A DNA stretch of 64,000 bases, from positions 62,001-126,000 of the forward strand of contig VCMS01000015.1 of the NCBI GenBank assembly GCA_022539475.1. Reading direction: 5' to 3'. Under the pieces are notes generated by a model, which made no database searches, was not told the origin of the DNA, and saw only the letters and a program-made list of their open reading frames with translations. A program made the translations under genes and the position numbers. Positions 52,700 to 64,000 of this stretch are shown piece by piece (position 1 is the stretch's first letter; each line of letters begins with the position of its first letter). This stretch comes from Gracilaria domingensis (taxonomy: Eukaryota > Rhodophyta > Florideophyceae > Gracilariales > Gracilariaceae).

Positions 52700-54898
52700 A
52701 GACATTTTGGTCATGTGCTTGGGTTGATGGTAGAGTGACGAAAAGTGTGCGCTTGTATATAGAACACATTCGATTTTATCCAAGAAATAACAACGATCAA
52801 ATAAAAATCTTTAAAAATTGCCCCGTGTCACACGGAGGCTTCTTTCTTATTGGATCATTAAACAAAGTCATATACCAACAAATTAGCTTCCGCAGAAAAG
52901 AAATTCCTCCCATGCGTAAACTTGCGAGAGCATGCGGGAAACGCAATAATTTGTAACTTTCGCAAATACTCTTGCGACGTGGCAATACTTTCCACAATCC
53001 TTACAACAGTTTCTCGCAATTTTAATGAAAAGTTTGAACACTTGTAAGATGACATGTTCTTTGGCAACCATACTAGTCCTTATCCGCCCGACTTTTCGCA
53101 GCTGTAATGCAATTTACACATTGCTAATATGACGCGTGTATAACGTGGGCTTTCATGTCGCTTGAATGACATTGTAAGTGTCATGCACCTTTCACGTCAG
53201 GGAAATGCGGGAAATCCTACAATTTGACACTTACTTGCCACTGTAAATGTCACACGTACGTGAGAAGCCATTACCATTTCGTGTGTGATGGCGTGTTTAT
53301 GTTAGGTTTAAAGAATACAGTAACCATGGTTTTAAATTTACGCTAAATACACATCCCTACCGTCGACATCTTCGTCACATGCCACTGGAAATGGAGCAAG
53401 CTGCAGTTGAACCAGAAGTGGTTTGCTTAGAGCTTCAAACAGCTTCAAATTAATGGAAATTATGTTCCTTATTTTACATGAGCTTCAGTATTAGAATAGG
53501 AGTACTCTAATTTAACTAGTTCTTGAGCTTTAAATGACGCCGAAACAAGCAGTGTAAATCTCGAAAAAAAGCGATATCAACGCTATATAGCCATCTTTGA
53601 TGCGGCGTACTTCTACAAACTATCACGTATTTTCAGTCGAAATTTGGTATACATGTAGTACTGCTACATGTTAAGGAAATTTTGCCTACTTTTAAAATAG
53701 AAGGGGAATGCTGGTTGCCTAACGAAGGTTTTCTTTTTGTTCGAAACGGTACTAGGACATAGCGAGATGTCGCCGTTTTTGAAGAACATTATGATGTGTA
53801 GCTGACAGAAAGGCTTTGGAACATGGCGCGCAGCGCACCAACAATGCAAAGCGTCCAGCACAAATTCAAAAAGTTTTGAAATAATTTTGTCACGATCAAA
53901 TAAAAACTCAAATATTTGACAATTGTTGTCACATGTTCGATTTCTCGCTTCCCCCAGTAACGTAACTGCACTATCGTCTCGCTTGCTGTAGTCACCGTTA
54001 TTGTCCCAAAAAAAGCACCAATCTGAAGGGTTGCGTGCGCTCTCCATTGCAACGCGCCACGTACTTTTGTGAGCACAATTGCGCGTGGTGGGATACCAGA
54101 ATATGTCCTCTGGGTATGTCCCAAGAAATATCTTCAGTTCACCACGTAACTTCATAATGCACATAGTGCAGCCTGCGCAGCGTCACAAGGCGCCCCGCAA
54201 GCCAACGTCAATGCGTCACCACCAGGCCACGCCTTCAAAAAGCGTTGCGCGTACGCGTTGACAGACGCTGTGCGCGTCATACGGCATGCAGCTGGCGTTG
54301 TGCACTTTCTGTGTGGTTTTCTGTTCTACCAGAAGGGCGAGTGCATGTTCTAAACTGTGTTGGAGTACCTGTTCCGGTCAACTGATAGCACTTGTCAATT
54401 CACGGCACCGTAGACGCTGATAAGCACCACCATGCCTTGACACGGCGCCGAGCAGTTTCGAACGTTGATGCCCTCTCAGTTTAGCAAGCGACTTGAATTA
54501 TAGTATTGCATTGATAAATTAACTATAGAGCCAAACTTGTTATGATTCACATCGAATTTTCCCTAAAGTCTTCTTTGTATCTGAGCAGCGAAAACAATCA
54601 TAATATCATCATAGGTTGCAATGTAGATAGACATGTTTCGCGTCCTTTCAACAATAATGTTGACATTGACCTTCCAACACTGTGCAATGTAAGACAGTTA
54701 CGGACTCGCAATTTGTTTACCAAATATAATCCTACGTTTCCAGTCTTAAAGGTAAAGGGTTTATTCATTTGACAAATTCGTGGCTACACAGTTATCATTG
54801 TAGTAAACGCAACGACTTTTGAAGTCGATCCTCGTTTGCCTCTCTCCTGTTCTTTACTTTCTCCATTGCATAACTCAAGCTAACAGCTTTTTGTCACA
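52700..54898. other. Intergenic, no gene recognised
   Basis: About 2.2 kb without a convincing gene. A minus ORF of 166 codons (53664-54164, beginning MCIMKLRGELKIFLGTYPED) is overlapped by an equally open ORF in another frame and has no motif. The right end should contain the left terminus of the MULE element. Confidence 0.35.
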
Positions 54899-55035
54899 AT
54901 GACGAATCCAAAAGTTCTCCTTCGACGGGTATATTCTCAGACATTTCCGACTTATGGAGATGTTCTGAGGACCCAAAACGCTGTCACCAAGACTGCGTCG
55001 TTCGGAACAAAAAGTAATTCTGTGAGCAACGAAAC

Positions 55036-55227
55036 TTCAACGAGAGAAGATATGTAATGGGAACTGGGTCGATGCCCTTCTTTACTGGGGCAAGCGCTCT
55101 ACTACAGGCGCTCAAATACTCCAAGACTGCGAGCGTTCTGCGTTCTTTCAACGTCTCGGCAGACACTCAATTCTTGTCATCGACCGTTTGCAATGCAAAA
55201 TGTGTCAGCCAAAGTGCACCTGTTGCA
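55036..55227 (-). repeat. LTR of the Gypsy element (3' LTR)
   Basis: 192 bp, TGCAACAGGTGC... to ...CTCGTTGAA in element orientation. Near-identical to 62313-62504. Confidence 0.9.
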
Positions 55228-55238
55228 CCATTGCCAAG

Positions 55239-57347
55239 TCACACAGAACCGAGCATCTCAGTGAAAGTGTGGCAACAAATTCTTTTGTACAATGTATTCA
55301 TGCAATGCCGCGGTGATGGTTCCATCCGCATCAATAAAATCACGAGTAGGCTGCCACTCTGCGAGTTTTTCATCAGAGTTAACCACTGATAACCACGACC
55401 GCGACAACAATGGGCGAGAATGCGGGACACTTGAAACAAAGGTGTGGCAGCCGTAGGATCGACAGGAGTAGGAGAACTACGGCTTGGTTGGGCCAGCTCG
55501 GGTGGCTGCGAGCGATGCGGTTTGGTATGGGAAACATGAACCACTGGATGCGTGCGGATATGGCGCGGAAAATCTAATCGCACGGCATTCTTCCCAACCA
55601 ACTCAAGTATGCTAAAAGAACCAAATCGGCGCGCAGAAAGCTTACCAGAAGACTGTACTTTGCTGTATGAATCCCTAAAAAGCTCTCGAGAAACCCAGAC
55701 TTCGTCTCCGACCTGATAGGTCGGTACTTTGTAGTGTACGCTAGATTCAGCGGTTTGCTTGGCCTTCGCAAGACGATGAGCGCACTGAGCATCCGACATG
55801 ACAGAAGCCAGTCTGTCACGAAAATCAGTGAGGCCCTCAGCTGGTGTGGCTGCATGAAACAACAGATCCACAGGAGCCCTCGGCTTTCAGCCCAGGTCAA
55901 TTTCAAAGGGAGAGAATCCCAGGTCTTCAGATACAGCAGAGTTGTACGCAAACTCAGCACTAGGTAGCAATTGATCCCAATCGTCCTGTTCAAACGTACA
56001 GAAACAACGAATGTAATTCTCCACCATTCGGTTCATGACCTCCGATGCTCCATCAGTCTGAGGATGACTGGAGGAGGCCATACGAAGATGTACACCACAC
56101 AATGACATCAGCGACTGCCAAAACTGAGAGATAAAACGAGGATCTCGGTCAGAGATAATAGAGTTAGGCAAGCCATGGTGAGGGAATATATGCTGGAAGA
56201 ACAAGCGAGCAGTGGCCATGGCATCGTCCGTCTCCTTACACGGGAGAAACCGAACGCGTCGCGAAAGTCGGTCGACCCATGTAGAGATCGCATCATAGCC
56301 GCGAGGCGTACGCGGCAACTTGACGATAAAATCCGTTGCCATCATGCCCCATCTGTGAGTGGGGACAGGAAGAGCCTGCGGGTCATTTACGGTCTGACAG
56401 TGAAAATCCTTGTGCTGTTGGCATGTACTACAGCCAGCACAATAACGCTCGACATCCCTGCTCTTGTGCCGCCAATGAAAGTTGGCCAATCGCGCCAACG
56501 TCTTGGCAAACGCGAAATGACCCCCCGCCGGGTTGTCATGGACTAGCGCCAGAACGGCACGCCGAGCCTTCGCTGGCACACATAGGCGACCTTGATACAA
56601 CAAACGCCAACCGTCCCGTCTGAATGAGGGCAAAAGAATCTCGACACGCTTACGTTGTTTCGGATCCGACGGCCACGTTCCCTTGAGCGCGGCGAGAATG
56701 GGGCCAAAGTGCTGATCGCTGGAGAAGTCAGCAAGCTCCTGCTGCAAAGACGAGAACGAAACAACCGAAGGCGTCAGTTGAGTTACTTCCACAGGAGGAG
56801 GAACACGAGACAGAGAGTCACCGAGGACATGGATTTTCCCTGGTTGTAGCGTGACAGTGCTGATATTAAACGACGCCAAAGTGTCCAGCCAACAAGCTTC
56901 CCTGCGATTTAGGTTCTTCTGTGTCAAAAAGTGCTCAACGACCTGGTTGTTGGTGATAACATCGAACAAAGTCCCTTCAAGATAACAGCGAAAACGGAGA
57001 AGGGCAAAAACGAGACCAAGAAGCTCTCGTTCGTTCGCCGTGTAGTTCTGCTCCGCAGAAGTCAATCGACGCGACATATACGCAATGACCCGTTCGTTAT
57101 TGTCCTCATCTAGTTGCGTGAGTGTAGCACCCACGGCGGTCTGGGAGGCATCGATATATACTCGAAAAGCTTTGTCCCAATTTGGAGGGACCAATACTGG
57201 AGCGTTCACCAAAGCAGACTTCAAATCTCGAAACGCGGCAGTAGAAACGTCATCCCAGTCTCGAATGCCCACACCTTTGGTAGAGATTAGCCTTTCCAAG
57301 ATCACAAACTGTACTGTAAGGTTATGGTCCCGCTCGCTTCCTCGCAT
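55239..57347 (-). pseudogene. Gypsy pol remnant (RNase H, integrase, C-terminal region)
   Basis: Recognisable in order on the minus strand: the end of the RT/RNase H part (FRVYIDASQTAVGATLTQLD, YTANERELLGLVFALLRFRC); the integrase zinc domain (YCAGCSTCQQHKDFHC); the integrase core (WGMMATDFIVKLPRTPRGYD, SIISDRDPRFISQFWQSLMS, SHPQTDGASEVMNRMVENYI); and the basic C-terminal segment with a chromo-like stretch (FGSFSILELVGKNAVRLDFP). Typical Ty3/Gypsy order. The remnant is broken. Confidence 0.9.
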
Positions 57348-57460
57348 CGCTAATTACTTCTACCTCAGTTTCTTCCCATTCCTTCTTTCCTCTATTCTTC
57401 CTTTGCTCCTTTCTATCCCTTCCTATCAATTATTCCGTTTGCCGAATCTCTCTTTTCAAA

Positions 57461-60400
57461 ATGGAAAGTGACAAAATTCGAATCAAACCATTTGAAGAGA
57501 AGGATGACTACAAGCTTTGGCGCATTCGCATCGAAGCTACGGGTGACGCCAAAGGAGTCGGAAACGCTCTTCTACTTTCGCGCAATCCCTTCAGCGCTGA
57601 TGATGAAAAGCGTGAAGAGTTCAATCGAGCCCAGAAGAAGGCAAGTGGCATAATCGTGTCTGCACTGTCGAATGAAGCATTAAGAGTGGTCTAAACAGAA
57701 ATTGGTAACCCCAACAAAATGCTGAAACGGCTAGACAATCGTTATGCTTCCACCTCTACTGCGTCTCGTTTATCCAAGATTTGTGAGCTTGTGACACTAA
57801 GATACACTGACGTCTCCAAAACTCTTGGTAAGCATGTTGATAAGATGGCCAGCTTAGTTGAACAACTCAACAACATGGACACGAAGCTACCTGAAGAACT
57901 CTCTCTTGCACTTCTTGTGGCATCTATAAAAGCACCAAATCTACATGCGGTGTGTGCTGCCATTAAGACCGTAACATCTGAGAATCTGACTTGGGATTTG
58001 GTTACATTGCGTCTACTCGATGAACACCGGGATCTGCCCAATAGCAGAACCGAACAAGCCCATGCAGCAAAGTCAAAGTGTGGCATCTGCCGACGTAAGA
58101 ATCACACTACTAGCAACTGCTTTTTGAACCCGAAGAACCCACACAACCGTCTCAATCTTCCTAATTCTGAAGACGACAACAAGAAACCTGCCAATTCTCG
58201 CTCGAACAGTAATGGCCGTTCTTCGCATGACAAACCTAAGGCGAACATCTCGTCGAATTCTGGACATCCCAGTCGTACTAGAGCTGCCGTAGCACGAGCA
58301 ATGACGGCCAGACCGCGCTCCGATGAGTTGTTGATGTTGGACTCAGGCACAACCACCTACCTCACTCCAGATCGTGCGGACGTCTCTAATATCGAGCCAT
58401 GCTCGATACCTATTGCGCTTGGCGACGACTCTCAAATTGTTGCCACTGAACAAGGTACTCGTACTGTGGAATGGAAATATGACAACGTGACCACGTCGGT
58501 GAACCTCAGCAATACTCGAGTATCGCCGAATATCGCTATGAGCCTTCTCTCTATCCCAGCCCTGATATCGAAACAGATTGCTGTTCTTTTTATGCCTGAA
58601 TCTGCCTTTCTAATCGATCTGCAGAATGAACTTCAAATTATTGGTACGGCCCCCAAACATCCTGATGGGCTCTACTACATTCCACCCATTTCGCATGGCA
58701 TTTTGCAATCTCCCACTGTCTCTAATTCAGCCCATACTGTCATGATGGCTACAATTCCAAAGGTATCCTCCAATCACAACTCCCTTGCCGTACTTTCCTC
58801 TCTAAGCGATAACGATAATGACTCCGTAACCTCTGAAACACTCACGGACGACTCCATATCCATGCCCGAAATCAGTTCTGACACTGTCGAGGATTCCAAC
58901 CTTGATGTATCTGCCGTAGACACCCTGAAGGATGAGATCGAAACTGCGCCCGATAACATCACGGATGAAGCCGATATTACTCTGACTGAACAACAAGTTG
59001 TCAACCTATGGCACCTTCGCCTTGCCCATGCCGGTTCCCACGAGGCCATTTATCGAATGCATCGGAAACACCTCCTGCCTTCCAGTCCAAAATTTGACAG
59101 TGACTGTCTTCCATGCACTAGTGGAAAATTTCGGAAGTCGTTCCCGGGTAGCCTTACCTCCAGTACGAAGCCAGGACACTTGCACGCAGACATCACTGAT
59201 GCTGGCACTCTATCTGATGAGGGTCATCGCTACTACCTTATTATCGTCGACGAATGCACCCGCTTCATGACAGCTGCTCCGTTACGTACTAAGGGCGAAG
59301 CGTCCAAACAGATCCTGATCTTTCTTGTGTGGTTCGAACGACAAACTGGCTTTCTTGTGCGTTCTCTACACACTGATGGCGGCTCTGAATTCTTCCGTGC
59401 TAAGTCCAAACTGTCTGAATTGGGAATTACCGTCACCGAGACGTCAGCTTACACTCCCTCTTCGAACGGTTTAGCAGAACGTCACATCGGTATTACCCTC
59501 GGACCAATTCGCGCTGCTCTCTCACATGCTCGTCTTCCCAAGACCTTTTGGCCATATGCTCTGCAGCAAGCTGTCGAAGCGCGTAACCTCATCCTCCATC
59601 GCAGCACGAACCAAATACCGTTTGTGGCTCTCTTCGGAGAATATCCGCGCTATGCCAAACACATGAAGGCTTTTGGTTGCCGTGCCTTAGTCTTGCACAG
59701 TGAGAACACACTAAGCAAGCTGGATCCTCGTCTTACTGAAGGAATCCATCTAGGGCATACTCATGGTGGTATGTATATCATCAAGACTGCAGAGGGTCTC
59801 ATTCGTACTAAGCATGTGAAGTTCATCGAATCCGAATTTCCCGGCTTTCCTGGTTCCTCCTTGTCTACACCTGGACTCCCCGAATCTCTCTCTCTGGATG
59901 ACCCGACTCCAACCTATGTTTATGTTGACTCCGACTCGAACTGCTCCGAAGCGCCCAATGATGAGGACGTCCCTGTCGATGCCCACGGCGACAACGCTTC
60001 TGTTTCATCAGTCTTGTCTACTTTGACGCATTACCCAGCGAAACCTTCTACCTACGACAACGGAAGGTACGCCTCTGATGACAGCCTTCTATCAACCCCT
60101 CAAACTCATGTGGCTCTTTCCCAGAGTATCACTACTACTGATGAGCCCACACTGAAGACCGCTCTCCGTTCTCCCGAGGCGAATTTATGGCTGAACGCAA
60201 TCAAAGAAGAATTAGCACCATCACCGCGCTGGGGACTTATCGTAATGCAGATCAGGACCACGGCCCACCTATTCCATCAGGAGTCATCTTACGTCTGAAA
60301 CGCGATCACAACGGCAAACTCTCACGCTTCAAAGCTCGATTGGTTGCTCGCGGCAATTTTCAAACGGATTGTGAGAAGGACAGCCTCTACACACCAGTTC

Positions 60401-61221
60401 TGAATTTCGAGTTGTTCCGCCTCCTCCTTGCCTACTCACAATCGCAGGGATGGGACCACCAACACGTGGACATCAAAGGCGCCTTCCTTCATGCCACCAT
60501 ACCATCCGACAACCCTATTTGGATACGGCTTCCCAAGATTCCTGGCATTGCCGAGGCTGACGGTCGCGTCGTTCAACTCGTGAAGTCCCTTTACGGCACC
60601 CGCGAAGCTCCTCGCCTCTGGTTTGAGAATCTCTCAACGTATCTTCGGTCAATTGGTCTCACCCAAGCCCAGTCTCATCCCTGTCTCTTTACGTACACCT
60701 GTTCGGACGGTATGCTTGTACTGTTGGCCTACGTTGATGATCTTCGCCTCTTTGGCCCTGCCAAATTGACAGCGTGGATGAAACAGAAGATCTCCGACAA
60801 CTACGACGTCAGTGATCTTGGAAAGGCTAATCTCTACCTTGGTGTCTCTATTGATGAATCGGTATCTGGGACTCGTCTGCATCAACAGCCGCTCATTGAC
60901 AAGATTATAACGCTTTCGTCTATGTCAGACGCAAAACCAGTTGCTGTTACACTCCCCGAAGGCCACTCTCTTTACGAAGCACGGCAGATACTGAGTACAG
61001 ATGAAGCCTTGGCTATGAGTAATGTTCCCTACAAGCAAGTCCATGGCTCCTTGTTGTTTCTCAGCACTCGCACTCGCCCAGACATTGCCACTGCAGTGTC
61101 TATGTTGGGGAAATTTGCTTCGCATCCACGCCCCGAACACTGGCAAGCCATGAAACATGTTGTTCGCTATCTGAAGGGAACTAGGACACTTGGCTTACTC
61201 ATTGTGAGAGCGAATGAGTAG
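57461..61221 (+). mobile_element. Copia gag-pol fragment nested in the Gypsy element, broken
   Basis: Plus-strand Copia sequence: gag start (MESDKIRIKPFEEKDDYKLW), zinc knuckle (CGICRRKNHTTSNC), protease region, pre-integrase (LWHLRLAHAGSHEAIYRMH), integrase core (HADITDAGTLSDEGHRYYLI, HTDGGSEFFRAKSKLSELGI), and reverse transcriptase (HQHVDIKGAFLHATIPSDNP, LLAYVDDLRLFG). It is from a different lineage than the element at 43344. No flanking LTR pair was recognised and the RNase H part is absent. A few breaks are visible. Confidence 0.85.
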
Positions 61222-61677
61222 TGAGGCGTTGGAGAACAAGACTGTGTGTCTGGTTCTCCTCAGCACTGCTCTAATAGTGAAAGAAGCAGATGCTTAAACG
61301 GGTGCTAATCTACGTAAATGGTTGCCACCTAATGTGCAGTACTACTGACACCCCCTTTCGATCGGTACGGGTTTAAAGTCGTAGGACTGTGAAGCGGTAG
61401 GCGGTCGAAATCTACAATAGGTGTGCCCCAGATTTGAACTTTTCTTTGTTGTGCTTTGTTCACCACACCATCCTTATGCTTCATGGTGGTCAACAATCAT
61501 CCGCATTGAAAGCGCTTCCAATAAGTACCGACATTAAAGGCGCTTGAAAAACTTGAATGGTGACCACGTAATTTGTCGCGGTAGTTATCCATTCAATTAA
61601 AGAAACCAAATCTCTTACTATCTTCTTCAGCCTCCGGCATCATTTCTATATTAATTTGTCAGGAACCGACTGCCATC
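61222..61677. other. Unassigned stretch between Copia fragment and Gypsy gag
   Basis: No ORF or repeat recognised. It could be the 3' non-coding part of the nested Copia fragment or diverged Gypsy sequence. Confidence 0.35.
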
Positions 61678-62277
61678 TTAAGTAGTGCTGCTCCTTTTGA
61701 AAAAGTTCAGCATAAGAAAATAAAGAAAAGATATGCTTAAATTGCGGTTACAGTTATGAAATGTGCGAAGAAGAAAGATTTGGGATAAAAGTGTACTCTG
61801 TTCATTGACTAGAGTACAATAGAAGCATCGTAGATGCGCAACAAACTTGTCCCATTTTTTACTCTGCGTCATGTCCGGAACTGTTAGGACAATATTCCTA
61901 AATCGGGAAAGGTACTCTGCCACAGTTGTCTTCTGTTTGCAGGAGCGCAACATATCCCTTGCTCGACGTTCGTGATCTTCAAGAACAAATTCCCGTCTGA
62001 TAGCTGTAGTAAACTCATCCCAAGTCTGAGGGACTGCGTTTCCCTTCAAGAGGGTGTACCACCAAATAGCAGCTGTACCCGTGAGCAGTGTAGTCGCAAA
62101 GGCGATGCGATTCTCGTCAGTCAAGATTACATTGCCATTTGCGAGTTGAATCAAATTGAAGTATTGAGTCTCTTTGTACAACCATGTGTTTACCACCAGA
62201 AAATCTCGAGTGCCCGTAAACACCTCCGGCTCATTTGGTTTCAGATTGATCGACCCAGGATTACCATCCGCCATCAC
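61678..62277 (-). pseudogene. Gypsy gag remnant
   Basis: Retrotrans_gag-type sequence: FATTLLTGTAAIWWYTLLKG and TWDEFTTAIRREFVLEDHER, then VAEYLSRFRNIVLTVPDMTQ. It starts 35 bases inside the 5' LTR, next to a TGGTAGCA stretch that resembles an initiator-tRNA primer-binding site. Incomplete at its 3' side. Confidence 0.85.
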
Positions 62278-62312
62278 AATTGGCTAATGCTTAACACAGC
62301 GATTGCTACCAG

Positions 62313-62504
62313 TTCAACGAGATAAGATATGTAATGGGAACTGGGTCGATGCCCTTCTTTACTGGGGCAAGCGCTCTACTACAGGCGCTCAAATACTCCA
62401 AGACTGCGAGCGTTCTGCGTCCTTTCAACGTCTCGGCAGACACTCAATTCTTGTCAGCGACCGTTTGCAATGCAAAAGGTGTCAGCCAAAGTGCACCTGT
62501 TGCA
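62313..62504 (-). repeat. LTR of the Gypsy element (5' LTR)
   Basis: 192 bp. Followed inward by the TGGTAGCA primer-binding-like stretch and gag. Confidence 0.9.
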
Positions 62505-64000
62505 GAAACGAGCTTTCAACTTCGTTTGACAGATGATCAATTTCGCTTCTTGGAACATACGATCATTGATGAAAACGTATTTACCGCTCTCATTGTTTAT
62601 TTTTCGGACGAAACAATTAGGAATGGAAGTTCAATCTCATCCCTAGTACTCTCCGAATGTTCACGGTGCAAGAAACAATGCTCCTCCTATTCATTCGTCA
62701 CATCGAAATCTATTAGTCGACTATGTAACAGTTGCCGTAACCAACCTTTGGAATCTTTACCGATTTCTTTCGTTTTCTTGAAGCTAGACTTTGTCTTCCG
62801 TAATAACTTCAACGATTACTTTGAGTATTCTTTTACTCTTATGTTGGAAACCAATGTCGCGGCGACTACAGAAATTGGAAGTGGCATCAAGGCTTGTATC
62901 AAGGTCACGAATATGCGGCGAGATGCTACTACTTTTGAAGAGTTTATATTAAGAATTATCAAGACGCGATTGAACTGGTCTTTAGCGTCCAGCAAGAAAC
63001 GAGTCAAATCGACTTTCTACGTATGCAGTCAAAGACGGAGAAACAGATCTCCATGCGATATAATGCCTGTTCGAAAACGTGTTCGGACATCTAAGCGAAT
63101 CTATGACTGAGATGGCTCCCTCTCCTGTTCTTATGAGCACGGAGATGTTGTGTATATTAGAATTATGCACAAAATCTGTCATGAATCGCAACCAGTTGGA
63201 TACATTCTCACTGTTGAAGATCGACAGAAGGTGAAAGAACTTTCTACAGTAGGCATGCCTCCTTTTCAGATTTTGCTTACCATGCGAAGAGAAAAGCAGC
63301 ATTACATTCGTTATCACTCTGTATATAACGCATGGATTAACACAATGGCTAGTGTTTCTAGATTGGACGATAACCCAAAGATCTCTCTGCAGAAATATAT
63401 TAATCGGGCTAAACATATACGACAAATCTATGCAAACGATGTTCCATTTTGTATCGGTTTTGTGACAAACTTGGCTGAAAAGGTGGTCAGAGATCGTAAC
63501 ATTGTCGAAGCTTATATAGACTTCACGTATAAAACGAATTCACAATCAATGGAACTCTTTGCTGTCATGGTATCTGTATTGGGAGTAGAGTTTCCAGTGG
63601 CATATCATATTGTGGAATCACCACCAACCGACAGAAAGGATCCAGGGTATCTTCGAAAGTTAATATCTGGTTTCTTCACAGCAGTCAAAGAAGCCTTACC
63701 AACATTCACACCAATATTCCTTTTTTTGACAAAGACAATGCTCAACTCGGCGCTATTCGTGACTGTTTTGGTATCTATCCTTCGCTGTGTCTCTGGCATA
63801 TGAAACGAGCAGTTAAACGCAAGCTTCAATCTCTAAAATCTGTGAAAGACTCTATACTGTCAGGTCTACTAGATACAATTGATTTGCACTTCTTCAGCCA
63901 TCAATTTATCAATAACTCTAGACTTCAACAGAAGAGTATCGTGAAGTTTGTCGAAGAGATATTACATCATTGTGCAGTTCTAACGAAGATTTGAAAACCT

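Larger units (their letters stand above)
55036..62504 (-). mobile_element. Ty3/Gypsy LTR retrotransposon, broken, with a Copia fragment inside
   Basis: Bounded by 192-bp LTRs with GAAAC on both sides (55031-55035 and 62505-62509). In reverse orientation it carries gag (61678-62277) and the 3' part of pol with RNase H, integrase and C-terminal region (55239-57347). The middle is replaced by Copia-type sequence in the opposite direction (57461-61221). The two LTRs differ at about four positions (about 2%), so the insertion is fairly recent but older than the Copia at 43344. Broken, with several interruptions. Confidence 0.9.
54899..63994 (+). pseudogene. Mutator-like (MULE) transposase gene, split by a Gypsy element
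   Basis: The first part (54899-55035) opens with MTNPKVLLRRVYSQTF and the second resumes in phase at 62510, after the retroelement and its GAAAC duplication. Together they give 245 codons with a CxxC...CxxC zinc-like region (SECSRCKKQCSS, RLCNSCRNQ), to TGA at 63108. The same frame then continues (DGSLSCSYEHGDVVYIRIMH, YIDFTYKTNSQSMELFAVMV with the first catalytic Asp, FPVAYHIVESPP). Near 63720 a run of Ts shifts the frame, and the family motif DKDNAQLGAIRDCFG/LCLWHMKRAVKRKL follows in the next frame to a stop at 63992. Apart from the insertion there is one nonsense codon and one +1 slip. The C-terminal catalytic part is not complete here. Confidence 0.75.

Noticed and set aside
53664-54164. 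166-codon minus-strand ORF as a gene
   Set aside because: An overlapping ORF in another frame is nearly as long, there is no recognisable domain, and codon character is not distinctive.
5416-63110. Stop-codon reassignment to explain genes with in-frame stops
   Set aside because: All three stop codons (TAA, TAG, TGA) occur internally in the decayed genes, while long intact ORFs in the same window (GH16, the cysteine-rich protein, the pogo-like and DDE_Tnp_4 transposases) end at normal stops with none inside.

Overview
This is eukaryotic nuclear DNA, most likely from a florideophyte red alga of the Chondrus type. The pointers are a glycoside hydrolase family 16 gene, compact genes with few introns, small secreted cysteine-rich proteins, and dense LTR retrotransposons and DNA transposons. 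The species is inferred from style, since no ribosomal RNA or other marker gene is present.

Host genes are few. They are: a secreted protein cut off by the window start (1-239, minus); an unrecognised gene in one frame with internal stops (5161-6696); two related small cysteine-rich secreted proteins (7746-7934, truncated, and 10029-10385, intact); a GH16 enzyme (11327-12438, minus) with a probable short last exon; a secreted Pro/Lys/Phe repeat protein at 43221-48878 split by a retrotransposon; and a 606-residue secreted cysteine-rich repeat protein (50513-52333, minus). Several have a TATA box 60 to 135 bases upstream of the ATG. The theme is secretion and cell wall or extracellular matrix, not a metabolic operon.

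Most of the rest is transposable elements. DNA transposons: an intact pogo-like transposase (2284-4077); an intact, intron-containing DDE_Tnp_4 transposase (27258-28335, minus) next to a divergent accessory gene (29187-30044) that has a decayed paralogue at 32180-33073; decayed Harbinger-like genes (16640-17960 and 35484-37674); a DUF7869-like gene (18147-19946); a second pogo-like gene (21667-23833); and a MULE transposase running to the right edge (54899-63994). Nine small non-autonomous elements share CAGGGCCGTATTTGTGAC-type ends and 8-base target duplications, which fits hAT MITEs.

LTR elements are layered on these. Three solo LTRs have perfect 5-base duplications, and two of them sit inside DNA transposase genes. 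A whole-looking Copia element (43344-48606) with identical LTRs splits the host repeat-protein gene. A broken Gypsy element (55036-62504) splits the MULE gene and carries a broken Copia fragment in its middle.

The observations I rate highest are the freshly split secreted-protein gene, the datable nest of insertions, and a recurring decay pattern. In that pattern, several transposase and host-like genes keep one frame over 1 to 2 kb but carry in-frame stops that single C-to-T or G-to-A changes can explain, which suggests cytosine-methylation-linked mutation.
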